DNA from: Aporrectodea caliginosa
Lineage: Eukaryota > Annelida > Clitellata > Crassiclitellata > Lumbricidae
Length of the DNA: 64,000 bases
Direction of reading: 5' to 3'
Assembly: GCA_020284085.1 (NCBI GenBank)
Contig: JACEVL010000480.1
Coordinates: forward strand, 1,844,063 to 1,908,062
In this document: in pieces, positions 12,555-26,970 of the stretch
Numbering within the stretch: position 1 is the first letter of the stretch
How the letters are laid out: each line of letters opens with the position of its first letter
Made by a program: the position numbers and the translations under genes
Notes under the pieces: model-generated
The model's input: the letters and a program-made list of their open reading frames with translations, nothing else
Database searches by the model: none
Told to the model about the DNA's origin: nothing

Positions 12555-12859
12555 GTTCATTTACAGTTTCCGGTCCATCCATCTAGAACTCTCTATCTTC
12601 TCATTTTCGAAGCTCTCCTAACACGGCTGTCTTAGAATTACCTTTTTCAGTCTACGTTCTGCTCTTAATGACTGCATGTAGATCAAGTCATGTCTTTCCT
12701 AACGTTGTTTCACTATCAATGCCGCTGGTCACTCATCTAATCCGCACACCGTCACCTTATATTACATTACATTTATTTACATTACATGCTCGGCTTAAAT
12801 GTGCATTTCTCTTCAAAGAGCAGTTTATATATTATTTTCCCTCGGGTTGCTCGCACTTG

Positions 12860-13163
12860 CAGGGCCTACTACGCCATGGGGGGATGGAAGCAGACTGCTT
12901 CCAGTTGGTGCCAGGGGGGGAAAAATTTTACTATGCAGAGGGGAAAAATTTGCCTCCCAGGGGGGAAAAAGTTCGTCTAGGGGGGGAAAAAGTTCGTCTA
13001 GGGGGAAAAGTTCCTCCCAGAAAGCGAAAAAAAAAAAAAAAAAGGTCATCAGAAAATTTTAGGAGTAGTTTTATAAAAATTTCCTGGAAATATTAAAATT
13101 TGTTAAATCGTGGCGACGAAGGGGGGATTGCTTCCACCTCACAGGGGGGGATAGTAGGCCCTG
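12860..13163. mobile_element. hAT-type MITE, TSD CGCACTTG
   Basis: The 304-bp element starts CAGGGCCTACTA and ends with its exact reverse complement TAGTAGGCCCTG. It is flanked by a perfect 8-bp duplication, CGCACTTG at 12852-12859 and 13164-13171. An 8-bp duplication with CAGGG-type ends is the hAT signature. The interior is G-rich with tandem GGGGAAAAAGTTCGTCTA units. It interrupts the 3' end of the LINE relic. Confidence 0.92.
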
Positions 13164-13639
13164 CGCACTTGGAGCGCTTCTGAAAGGCTTTTGCTGTGAG
13201 AAGCGCTTTATAAAATAGCCAAATACAATATAAATTCAGTTGAGCGAATGAAATAAACAGGCACCATTAATCAAGCGCGTATTGGCTGAGCGAGTAACTA
13301 GGTCAACGGACAATTTGAAAAGTGGGTCAACGGCTGTACATCGTATGACGAGTTTCAAGGTGAGAGCGGACTGGCTATTTCGAGTGTTAGATTTCCTTCA
13401 CCTCTGGTCAGTTTTTTTTAAATCTACTTTCAGAGTAAGTATACTATCTCGATTTGAACATGTCAGTGCCCATATTAACGAAATTGTGCAAGCATGCGTA
13501 GGGCCAAGTGGGCCTACTGTACCATATAATAATAGCGTAAACAACAAAAACAACATTCACAATCTGTATTGGCGTACACGAAGGTTGTATTACTGCTTAA
13601 CGACACTTTCATATCGGAGATGATCAGTGTCGGAGGCAG

Positions 13640-13795
13640 AAAGCAACCTCGTACTCCACGTTTATAATGCGACCGAGCCACCCGCAGTAAAGATCCGAGA
13701 AATTAATCTCTGATAAACCGACCCGACCGGGAAGCGAACCCGGGGCGCCAGCGCGGCCAGCGGGCACCAACCCACTCGGCCACTCAGGATCTCTA
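13640..13795 (-). mobile_element. tRNA-derived SINE (class II tRNA-like head)
   Basis: On the minus strand the head reads TGAGTGGCCGAGTGGGTTGG (A box, as in Ser/Leu-type tRNAs), followed by CCCCGGGTTCGCTTCCCGG (B box). A short body follows with GGGTCGGTTTATCAGAG. No cloverleaf closes, so it is a SINE or tRNA pseudogene and not a functional tRNA. Confidence 0.7.
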
Positions 13796-14169
13796 TACAC
13801 GAAGGTATTAGGCCTATAGGCTATATACTGAGCTAAACCGTCTCGCCTGCGATATTAATATTTAGCAGGCGTGATTTCCATAATTTATGCTTGTAAGGCA
13901 GAAACCGAAAACTTAAGGCAAACACAGTAGAACTGAGTAGATCATAATTATACAGAGGGCACACTGTGAATTAACAAAGCGGGTAATAAATATTGATTTG
14001 TAAGTATTACTGGCCAGTAGACTTTATACAATATATATAATTATGTCAATTTATTAACCAGTTTATTTTTAAAATTTTGAATCTGAGTGTACCAAGTGCG
14101 CTACCGACGGAATTGTATGAGATTTCTTAGGCCTTCTGTTTCGTAGCATAGACTTACGCACTATCTAAT

Positions 14170-14570
14170 CACCATTTAATCTAATCATTCTAATGGCACC
14201 TGTAGCGCCGTTTTAATGATGTCCATGATGGTCGCTCCGAGAAAAATTACAATAAGAAATAATAATCCATTGGAGAAGCCAGGTTGGAATAGAGAAACCA
14301 GAAGCCACGCTACGATGGGTGTGCAAGTTGACAGAGATGAGTCTTAAGCTTGGCCCTCTTAATGACATGCAAGAACTGGTTGAACGAACTGAATTGGGCA
14401 GCGGATATTCAAGCTTCGGAACAGCGACCGAGAATTACCGAGAGCCGAACACAGTTAGTTTTCGGTACACATCAAGTGTGACAAAGTCCATTGATCGAGT
14501 ACAATATTTTACAATATCTAGGCTACTTGTATCAGAGGTGAGCTTATAACAGATCGAGACAGGTCGGTTG
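14170..14570. repeat. Dispersed or duplicated repeat block
   Basis: The words TAGCGCCGTTTTAATGATGT, ATCCATTGGAGAAGCCAGG and GGGCAGCGGATATTCAAGC recur in diverged form at 33760-34130. The first also recurs near 36085-36150 and 21970. It is partly explained by the tandem unit duplication and partly by a dispersed family. No coding assignment. Confidence 0.6.
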
Positions 14571-14732
14571 GTTGGTCTGTAGGCTACTATTTTGTTAAAT
14601 GTAAAGCACGTCCATTGTTATGGGCGCATAGTGCACGCATGAGCACACTCATCAACTTCTACAGGTGTAATCCTACTTATTTAAATGTAGTATCATTATA
14701 AATAAATAAATATGCACTGCCGTAACTTATAT

Positions 14733-16983
14733 GCCGGTATCACGAAATAGAGTATCCGTCCTAAGACTATCCGGGGGGATGAATGAATTTATCCCCCGGA
14801 TGGACTATACCGGTATAGAGTATCCGGGGGATAAACCATTTCTATCCCCCATCGTGTTAAATCATCCCCCGGGGGATAAAAATGCACAGGTATAAGGTAT
14901 TAATTTTTTTAATGCGATTAATTTATGAATATAATATATTTGAATCAAAATCCAAAGCCAGAAATATTTAAAGCAAGTGACTCTAAGTGAGCCCTCTAGT
15001 TCAAAGGTCCATCTTTTTTTCAAATGTTCACTTTGAACCACTTTTCCACTAAACTGAATGCTCTCTTTCAGATCATAAATTCAGTTTAACTGATTAACGG
15101 CTCTATGAGGGCGTATAATTTTTTATGTAGGCCTACTGATTATAGAGAAGACAACAAGCAGTGCATAGGCCTACCACATTTCATTAGTTAATCATGCTTT
15201 TTAAATTCAATCTTAATGTTTGCTGCTTTGACTGTACGTTTGTGCAAAAGTTGTTCAAGTCAGCCTATTTCCCTTGTGCGTATAAATATTTTCACTCAGT
15301 GACACTCACTATGGCTTCAATGACTTTGCTGATGTACTGTTAGATACGAAACGCCCACAGCTTCTCATTTGAAAATAGAAAGCGATTCGAAAATCGATCT
15401 CGATTGATTGAGTAGGCGATCGATGCGCGGTCCACCTCGGAACCTTTTGTGTACCGCGTATTCTGTGTATCGTATTCGTATAGCCGCATTATATATGATT
15501 GTCCATAAATGGCTAGAGTATAACCAGCACTTACTTACCGTCGATAAGCCTCCTCTGCTTGTCGATGCAAAGTTGTATCGATCCTATTCTGAACTTTCAC
15601 AAGTAATATAAATTAGATAGCCTATATAAAATAATGGTCTGGCTCCAGTTTCCTCTTGGAGTCTAACTCATCGAGCGCGATCGATTTACCGATCGACCAG
15701 ACCTTTGCTAGGCGATCGACCAACGAGATCGATAGATCGCCTCAAATGAGAAGCTCTGGACACGACCGATATCAAGCGCGAGCTACCAAGTCACCTAATT
15801 AGCACCTTAGTCCCTTATCAGTACACTGTCGTTTGTGACTCCTGATATTTGTCTTCCTCCTTTTAGACACTTCCATCGCATCCAGACCTTCACGCAACTA
15901 ATTATGCAAATGGACTAACTTTGAGGCACTGCTTAATTAGCGCGAGATTACAAGAGCACACAGAACACAAGAGCCATTGAAGTTGGTTCGCTGCCTCAAA
16001 TGGCTTCAATGGCTTTGCTGGTGTACCTATGGATACGAAACTATACACATATCAAGCGCGAGCTACCAAGTCACCGAATTAGCACCTTAGTCCTTTTTCA
16101 TGACACTATGTCTTAATTGCATTTTGTCTTAAATCCCTTACGTTGTCTCCGTACTTTCAAGGATTCAGATAATTTACGTCTCTATTTAATGTCATCATTT
16201 GAGAAATAAACAGCACAGTACCAGAAATAAAATATATGAAAGTTATTTGAATTTCTAAGTTATCCAAAAATGCGAAATGTTGTCTTTATGTACTGTAATC
16301 TCCGATTGACTGATAAACTGACTGATATTGCTCTATATCAAGTTTTTATATAGGTCTAAGTAAAAACTGTATGTACAATTTTTAATAAAGTAGGCTAGTC
16401 TACACTCTATAGTTACAAAGTTTAGTTTTTAATTATGTTAGATTATGTTAGTCAGCATGGACTTAGCCTATGCGGACTTACGTTTACAATTCAAATTAGA
16501 ACAATTTCAAATTTGTTATTTATCAATTCCTTATTAAACAAAACATATAAAAATAAAATAATTGTTGTAGCTTAATGTACTCAGTTGGGTTATTTGCAGA
16601 TTAAAAAAATTGTTTAAATACGGTTTTTTACTTTTAAAATGCAGTACAAATGTAGCACAGCGAAATTATTTTCTTGCTTCGGTTTTTCCCGTTTTTCCGT
16701 TTTTTTTATTTTGTTGTTGTTGAAAAGACGACGTGTTTTACGTTTTTTTATTCAGTTTTAACCGTTTTTGCCAACTATGGTTCTAAATTGACTTAAATAG
16801 AACAATTTGCAATTAAGTTGCAGAGGGATACTTTTTGAATGGGGGATGATTTCGTACGACTCATGGGGGATACTTTTGCACGAGGGGGGATAGTCCCTCA
16901 CGTTCAGACTCATCCGGGCGGATACTTCATTTCGCTAAGGGGATATAATTCTAATGGGGGATACTCTATTTCGTGACACCGGC
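14733..16983. mobile_element. 2.25-kb DNA transposon, GCCGGTGTCACGAAATAGAG termini
   Basis: The left end GCCGGTATCACGAAATAGAG and the right end (reverse complement GCCGGTGTCACGAAATAGAG) match, with GGGGGATA-rich subterminal regions on both sides. I see no transposase. Inside, the words CAAGCGCGAGCTACCAAGTC and GGCTTCAATG(A/G)CTTTGCTG occur twice in direct orientation (15311/16001 and 15771/16050). A hAT-type MITE (15356-15758) is nested in the first copy. It is the same family as 12217-12554. Confidence 0.8.
15356..15758. mobile_element. hAT-like MITE, CA(C/G)AGCTTCTCATTTGA termini
   Basis: The ends CACAGCTTCTCATTTGA and (reverse complement of right end) CAGAGCTTCTCATTTGA are inverted. Flanks GAAACGCC and GACACGAC match at 6 of 8 positions, compatible with an aged hAT target duplication. 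The related sequence at 16024-16050 passes through the site without the insertion. The interior is rich in GATCGATC words. Confidence 0.7.
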
Positions 16984-17310
16984 GTTAGAAACAAGATACT
17001 TATTGGGTAACAGAGCAGATAATTCCTATTGTTTTTTTTTATTGTGGGCCTGATGAACAAATGGAAAAACGCACGAACAGTTTGGTTAGTTGACTCTGAT
17101 CATTGATTACATCATTCAAGCATTTGACGAACTCCAACATTGCACGTCCGTGCCTTAGCGTCAGTCCCAAGACTGGATGAAGGAGGAGGGCGACGATACT
17201 GATCTTTGTTATCACACAGTGTCGTTAGACTGAAACTACTACAGGCATTTGACACGATTCAGGAAATATAACCGAATGTGCAGGTGAAGCGTGTCTTACA
17301 TGTAAATCTA

Positions 17311-18095
17311 CACGGTGATTCATTAAAAAACGTCCCCCTACATAAGTTAGCATAACTCATGTAGATGACCATCAATTTTATTGAAATTTCAGAACAATGC
17401 CGCTTAATGCTCTTGCCAAGTGCTACATAAATTGTTTCACATTCAAAGCCAAAATGACGTAACGCGAATGACGAAACTAATGACGTCACGACTATCTCGA
17501 CAAAATGGTGTTTACCGAAGAAGATAAACATGCTATAACATTTCTAAGAAAGAATAAAAATTACGGTGCAAAACGTTTTTTAAAGGAATTTTCAGATAGA
17601 GAATGGACAGGGCCTTTTACCAGACATCCGTGACATTACCGATGAGTATTTCATCTTCCAGCAGGATAGCGCTCCTGCGCACAGAGCACGGGTCACTGTT
17701 GCGTTACTGGAAACTGAAACACCTGATTTCATCCCGCCTACTTTGTGGCCACCCAACAGCCCTGATTTAAATCCAGTGGACTATAAGATATGGAGTGGCA
17801 TGCAAGAGAAGGTCTACAGATCTCGAATATGTGATGTCAGTGAGTTGCGAAGTCGAATTGTGGAGGCATGGGACGAAATGGATCAGCGCATCATTGATGA
17901 ATCAGTCAAACAGTGACGTACTCGTCTTCGCGCATGCGTAGCTTCCAAAGGGGGTCAATTTGAACATAAACTTTAACTTTCCTAATGTTTAGAAATAACT
18001 CCTCTGTCTTCCTTTAAAATTTCTTTCACATAGCATGACATTTGACGGAGTTACAGTGAAATATGCAGGGGGACGTTTTTTAATGAATCACCGTG
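17311..18095 (+). mobile_element. Internally deleted mariner-family element
   Basis: Perfect-looking 26-bp inverted termini begin CACGGTGATTCATTAAAAAA, flanked by TA at 17309 and 18096. The transposase N-terminus (17505 on, MVFTEEDKHAITFLRKNKN, helix-turn-helix region) runs about 36 codons and then joins out of frame to the C-terminal third. That part has IFQQDSAPAHRA and LWPPNSPDLNPVDYKIW, with 37 residues between the two visible catalytic Asp residues (DD37D spacing). A Trp codon has become TGA at about 17914, before RTRLRACVASKGGQFEHKL. It can only be a non-autonomous copy. The paralogous site at 34595-34605 (TGTAAATCTAGA) lacks it. Confidence 0.92.
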
Positions 18096-18339
18096 TAGAC
18101 GTGAACATTTGGACTTTAGCATAGCAGTGTCAGCTGCTGGCGTCTAGATTTACTATTTGGATCTACAATAAAAATTGATCAGTGTTTCATAGCCTTGCAA
18201 AAGGTGGGCGCTTCTACTGGGTGTATATGTAGGCCTACGTACGTATACGACTATACGTGTAATTTTATCTGCATGTATGAATGTATGCATAAAGGCATGC
18301 AAAAACTGCAAGCTTGTATGAATGAATCTATGAATCCAT

Positions 18340-18438
18340 GCGTGTATGTATGACTGCATGCATGCATGCATGAATGAATGAATGCATATATGTGTGCATG
18401 TTTGCATGCATGCACTGCATATGTAGGTATGAATAAAT

Positions 18439-18483
<45 letters not shown>

Positions 18484-18655
18484 TGAGGTATATTTGTGTG
18501 TATGTGTGCATGTATGCTGTGTATATGTAATTATTTATGTACGTGTGTATGTATGTATGTATATATATAGGCATGTATTTATGCACGTATGTATTTATAT
18601 ATGTATGTATGTATATATATATGCATGCATGTACATATGCATGTAGGCCTATGTA
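18340..18655. repeat. ATGC/ATGT and (TA)n low-complexity tract
   Basis: Tetranucleotide ATGC and ATGT repeats surround two TA-rich runs. A shorter related tract lies at the equivalent position in unit 3 (34740-34930). Confidence 0.9.
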
Positions 18656-19592
18656 TGTCTAAAGAGAGAAATAAATCCGTAAGGCGTACGAGGTTACATT
18701 TCAGTACTAATCATGCACACAGCTGAATGTTAAGCTATGCCTTTCTTAATTCATTTCGTTGCTTGCAGGATTTTGCCGATTCAATGCGAGTTGTCTACCG
18801 ACGATTTTAAGCTCGCCAATCAAGAAACTTTATATTTTGTTACATGATGCCTTGTGATTTAAGGGTTGAGTTCGTGTCATTCGCCAGGTGGCCGGAGGGA
18901 AGCATGCGTTGCCGCTCCTTTGGGTATATTATGTGTCCGTGTGTTCGAGTGCTCTTTGGGTTTGCGTATGTGAGTCTGAATGTTCATTGAATGTTTCCTT
19001 TGCGTTGTGTCAGTACGATTGAATGTTTCAGTGTTTATACCTTTGGTGATGCTTAGTATCTGGCTGTGTGTCTGAGGCCGAAGTGTGTTTCAGCTGCTAG
19101 ATATCATTGAGTCATTGACGTTAGTGTTTGTCCGTTTTACTTTGTGTTCTTATGACTGCTTCAGTCTGCAAATGGTCTTTAGTTGTATCGTCAAGGATGT
19201 CTTGAAGGGTCTATGTAAGCCTCAGAAAAGGGGGCGTAGAATAGAAACATGCTATGTTGTGTGTGCACTACGTTTTTGCTTAACCCTGGAACTACCACTG
19301 GGGTCAAAATGACCCCAAACGATTTTCCGTTCCTCACCACTCCCACAATACATGAAGAATTGTTATGATTTTTTTGACTTTGTACATTTGACCAATCTTT
19401 TCAAGATTCTGTCATTTTTTTACCATTTCATCTCACCAGATGGCGCTCAAAACGATTTTATACACTGACTACCACTCATCATATCATATATTCGTTTATA
19501 TTCGTTTAATGTGTTAACAACAGACATAACGTTGTAGGTGTACATAGAAAATAAAATACATCTAGATATTAATAGTATGAATTAATAATAGC
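18656..19592. other. Upstream spacer of GST unit 1
   Basis: No exon supported. The block at 18770-18815 matches 35095-35150 upstream of GST C. At 19279, TTAACCCTGGAACTACCACT followed by GGGGTCAAAATGACCCC resembles one piggyBac-type terminus at a TTAA, but no partner end was found. Confidence 0.45.
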
Positions 19593-19791
19593 TTAGTAAG
19601 AGTTCAGGAATAACATACGAGATATAAAATTTCGTGAGTCCTTGTCAGGAAGGTTAAAGTTATGTGGTCTGACCCTAAGAAAATAGGGCGTAAAATGTTG
19701 ATTAGGAAACATGCATCTGAGTGAATGATTCTCATTTAAGAGGACGGCCTTAAAGAGTGAAGTGTCTGCGTTATAAGCAAGAACATTCATA

Positions 19792-20716
19792 CAGTGATGT
19801 AGTACTCGAGTCCAGCCTAGGACTCGAGTCCGACTCGAGTCCGATTTTTGTGAACTCGGACTCGGACTCGGACTTGGCTTGCCACGACTCGGACTTGGAC
19901 TCGGACTCGAAGGCCCTGGACTCGAATTTGACTCGTTACCTGACTCGGTTTCCGAGTCACAATTTTGTCTCACGATAAAAAACGACTTGTATACTTCCTT
20001 ACTTACGAGTCCAAAATAGGTATTCTAAACTAAAGAGCGCATTAGATACCAAAGAGCTCGCCGTAGGTGGAGGGTTGGCGTTTAAAGGGCATCGGGTGAT
20101 CATACCCCACACTGCCAGAGACGATATTCTTCGGCTCCTGCACTCATCGGAGTTAATGAGTGTATCAGACGCGCCCAAGAGGCCCGTTTGGCAGAATTTC
20201 TGGAGTTTGCAGCCGCTGGAAATTCTTTCACCGCGATACCCCCCCCAAGTAATGGCTAGGCAGAATAAAGCGCCTGAAGATCAAGGCCATCGAAGGGAGA
20301 TTTGACCCGTTTATAGCGCTTCTGACCTAACGGAATACCCCATTCGCGCAGCTGGGCCAGCCGAATGGCAATCGAACATTAAGCGATTTTGCAGCCCTCT
20401 GCGCACGAACCTTAGGAGCCGTAGGCCTAGCATGTATCTAGAAACAGATGTGTTGGCAGCAAAGCAGTATTAAAATACCTTAGTCTAATCTCATTGTTTA
20501 GAAATCAGTTTTCAAAGCGTAATTCTTCAATTATTCTTGTAATTAAAATTATGGCTGAGGTCCCAAATACAGTTGCAGCGGACAAGCTTACATTACATTA
20601 TCGCTCTTCAAAAGTAATCTTAAGACTAATTATCAGTTTAAGATTAGTATGATTAGACTTTCCTGTTACGCGCTTTTGTGCAAGATTCTTTTTGTTTAAG
20701 CGCGTTGTAAATGGCA

Positions 20717-20788
<72 letters not shown>

Positions 20789-20996
20789 TCACTGAGGCAA
20801 CGGGAGACCCACGCGAGACCCACGCGAGACAAGTCACCTTTTTCAGCGTCTGTCCGTTTGCACACAGCGCTTTAATGCAGTGGCATTCAGAGGCACTTTT
20901 GATCAGCACGATGGGGACGAGAACCTTTGACACCGTAGTTTAGTTTCTTAGAGCCTGAGGGATCATTTCTACCTCGGGCGAAAAAAAAATAAAATA

Positions 20997-21028
<32 letters not shown>

Positions 21029-21249
21029 TAAATAATAATTCTTTCAGCATAAATGTTCTGTTATTTTTCTATGCCATTAAATTGCGTGTTTCAGTGAATT
21101 TTGGTGTTGAAGGACTCGGACTTGGACTCGATCCTTTATGACTCGGACTCGGACTCGAGCAACTCTGGACTCGGACTCGACTCGGACTCGGCTTAGGTGG
21201 ACTCGGACTTGACTCGGACTCGGCTAATGTGGACTCGACTACATCACTG
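19792..21249. mobile_element. hAT-type element, TSD CATTCATA, with CTCGGA-repeat arms
   Basis: The 1458-bp element begins CAGTGATGTAGT and ends ACTACATCACTG. It is flanked by a perfect 8-bp duplication, CATTCATA at 19784-19791 and 21250-21257. Both subterminal arms are GGACTCGGACTCG-type repeats. Inside are AAT microsatellites (20719-20787 and about 20999-21025) and, at about 20060-20215, a degraded segment reading FKGHRVIIPHTARDDILRLL then, in another frame, ECIRRAQEARLAEFLEF. That segment resembles the zinc-binding region just before a Ty3/gypsy-type integrase. No hAT transposase remains. Confidence 0.9.
20719..20787. repeat. (AAT)n microsatellite
   Basis: Perfect AAT tract of about 23 units within the hAT-type element. 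Confidence 0.97.
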
Positions 21250-21514
21250 CATTCATAGAAGGAGAATCTGACTGAATAAAACCAGAGCGTTTTAATCTGT
21301 TGTTCAGATGTTCAATGCGGGATTTGTCCTTTTCGCTCGCCAGACCCCACCAGGCGGGAGAAGCATACATTGTTCTGGCTATGATGGTGGCGCGGGTGAT
21401 CAGTTGTAGAGAATCTGCAGAAGCACCATGGTTTTTGAGTGTTTTAAGGGAGCTTTGCATATTTACTACATTTCTGCAAATGAATATTTTTCTGCAATAG
21501 AGCTTGTCGAATAG

Positions 21515-25205
<3,691 letters not shown>

Positions 25206-26123
25206 TTCGATCGTAGCCTACATCTGATCCAAAACTATATAATACAAAGATTCTTTTATCATGTTTAACGTTTCAACGAATATTTCTTTCACGTATAGGA
25301 GCTGTCATTGAGACAGTTGGCAAGCTGACTTTGGAAATCAATAGTTAGGACAACGAGTGGGTTACGGAGTTTGAACCTCCAGTTTCTTCAACTAAATGAG
25401 CTAATTTCCCATGTTGTTACAGATTGTGTTCGCGTATACATTTTTGGGCTCGCTAAATTCAGAGCGTCCAACAGAATTTGAAACTTCGAGAAACAAAGTC
25501 ATTCTAGGAATCCCCTTTGAGTCAAGACCTGCAAACTGCCATGTATCATACATGCGGCGCTGTCACATCAAATGTGTTTGGTTCCATTCTTTGTAACGCT
25601 TTTTCTAATAAGACGTATTATGAGACGTATAATAATGATATTCTGTGAGAAATTCTGAAGAGCGCGCGAGGATAGGCCTAGGTTTAAAGATGATTTAACG
25701 GTAATTACACATCAATTGTCTTTTATTCCATTCGTTGCTAATCTTTATCAACTGAAATGTGCATGAGGAAATACTGATAAAACCTTTGAAAGGTTCGCTA
25801 TTCCTGCTCTATGAGTTCTGAGTTGCGTGGTTGGATCGGATTAGTCTATCAACACAATTGGACCTGATTATGTCTGTCAGTGGTGCAGCGTGAATAGAAT
25901 CACTACCTTCATTGTTGCTGAAGCTATTGTCTTATTTCTTTGCATTTGGTCTACGGGTCTGACGCCATCTCAATGACGAAGATAGGTGACATCAGCAAGC
26001 GCAAGAGCTCAAATGTTCCTTCAAAGACAGCTAAAATAGTATTACATAAGGTTAGGTAAGTTATGATTATATAAGAAGTAAGGTATTAAATTCATGGTGA
26101 TGTAAGATAACATTACCTAAGAC
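25206..26123. other. GST A 3' flank
   Basis: No further exon. The blocks at 25330-25620 and 25770-26060 have diverged counterparts after GST B (31390-31690, 31780-32040). No clear AATAAA lies in the first 300 bp. Confidence 0.5.
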
Positions 26124-26970
26124 TAGGGAATGCAAACCCGGGTTTATGGTACCCGGGTAACTCGGCATTTTTTGAAACCCGAAACCCGGGTTTGAACGCG
26201 ATAAAACCCGGGTTTGACGGGTTTGAAAATCGTCACTTTCACCGTCGTTCATGCTCAGAAACTCACAAATGCAGAACAGTGGAAATACAACGAAATTATT
26301 GGTTGATAACGGGTTACACGTAATACTACATGTACTTCTACTTAACTTATTTATCGGTTACGCCATATGAGTGAGGCTTCACATTTCACACGACCAGTGC
26401 TAATGTTGAGTTTATTGACACCTCGGCGTCGTAGCATCGAATTCGTAAATAATAGCGGTAAACTGTTTTTTTACATTTTAATTTAGTGACTTAAAAAACA
26501 ATGTCTAAATCAGCAAATGTAAAGAGTGGTGTTTAGGAATACCTTGTTCGCGATTCTGTGGGCAAGACGGCTCAGTGCCAGTTATGTAAATCGCAGCCGA
26601 AAATTGCAACAAGAAGTATGCATAGGCTATTCATCTCCGGTCCAAGCATAAGTTTAACCTGCTCAAACACAGGGATTGTGGTGACCCTTGTCGTTCTGAC
26701 GAAGCCAAAGATAGTAGTTCTCCTTAGTCCAAGCACAAGCACAGTCCGCGATGGTTCCCACGCAGCATCCACTTCAGTAAGTTCTGGTTCTGCCAAATTG
26801 GGTTACAGAGTAACTAGATGACTAGTTATCTTCTGAAAGTAAATGACCACACGCTCGCAGCAACCCTCGCCAGGATGAATGCGTGTGATGGGCTGCCTTT
26901 TAGAATTTTTGCTACATCAGAGGATATTAATAGACAGTGGGTTTCTTAATCTTCAGAAATCTGCGAACTC
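26124..26970 (+). mobile_element. 5' part of a hAT transposon with BED-zinc-finger transposase relic
   Basis: A terminus-like TAGGGAATGCAAACCCGGGT starts a CCCGGGTTT-rich arm. From 26501 the forward strand reads MSKSANVKSGV, stop in place of Trp, EYLVRDSVGKTAQCQLCK, which is the start of a hAT BED zinc finger. A Ser-rich linker follows, then ARLNACDGLPFRIFATSEDI near 26868-26925. The matching 3' terminus was not found, so the copy is truncated. Confidence 0.75.

Larger units (their letters stand above)
11775..13250 (+). mobile_element. CR1/L2-like LINE relic with two nested MITEs
   Basis: From about 11806 the forward strand reads LRSTLDLVSLKTLIHCLTLA, SLDHCNSILNDFP, RDRITPALRSLH, stop, LPVCQ, the thumb/C-terminal region of a LINE reverse transcriptase with the classic DHCNS and ITPALRSLHWLP positions (Trp now a stop). 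It resumes after the first nested MITE with FTVSGPSI, stop, NSLSSHFRSSP (about 12570-12640), matching the usual FSVAGPxxWNSLP block. A 3' end with GAGAAGCGCTTTATAAAAT lies at 13195-13215, beyond the second MITE. It is clearly inactive. Confidence 0.85.
19593..21490 (-). mobile_element. LINE ORF2 C-terminal fragment (copy 2), split by a hAT element
   Basis: The minus strand at about 21490-21250 reads SLKTLKNHGASADSLQLITR and ATIIARTMYASPAWWGLA, then NNRLKRSGFIQSDSPS. The reading continues after the inserted element at 19791-19593 with DTSLFKAVLLNENHSLRCMF and RPHNFNLPDKDSRNFISRML. It is the same clade as the copies at 1.2 and 45.4 kb by the shared x-TIAR-x-YA-PAW block. The upstream break lies within about 30 bp of GST A exon 1. 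Confidence 0.85.

Noticed and set aside
13640..13795. Functional tRNA-Ser or tRNA-Leu gene on the minus strand
   Set aside because: Boxes fit, but the sequence continues as a SINE body and no full cloverleaf can be drawn.
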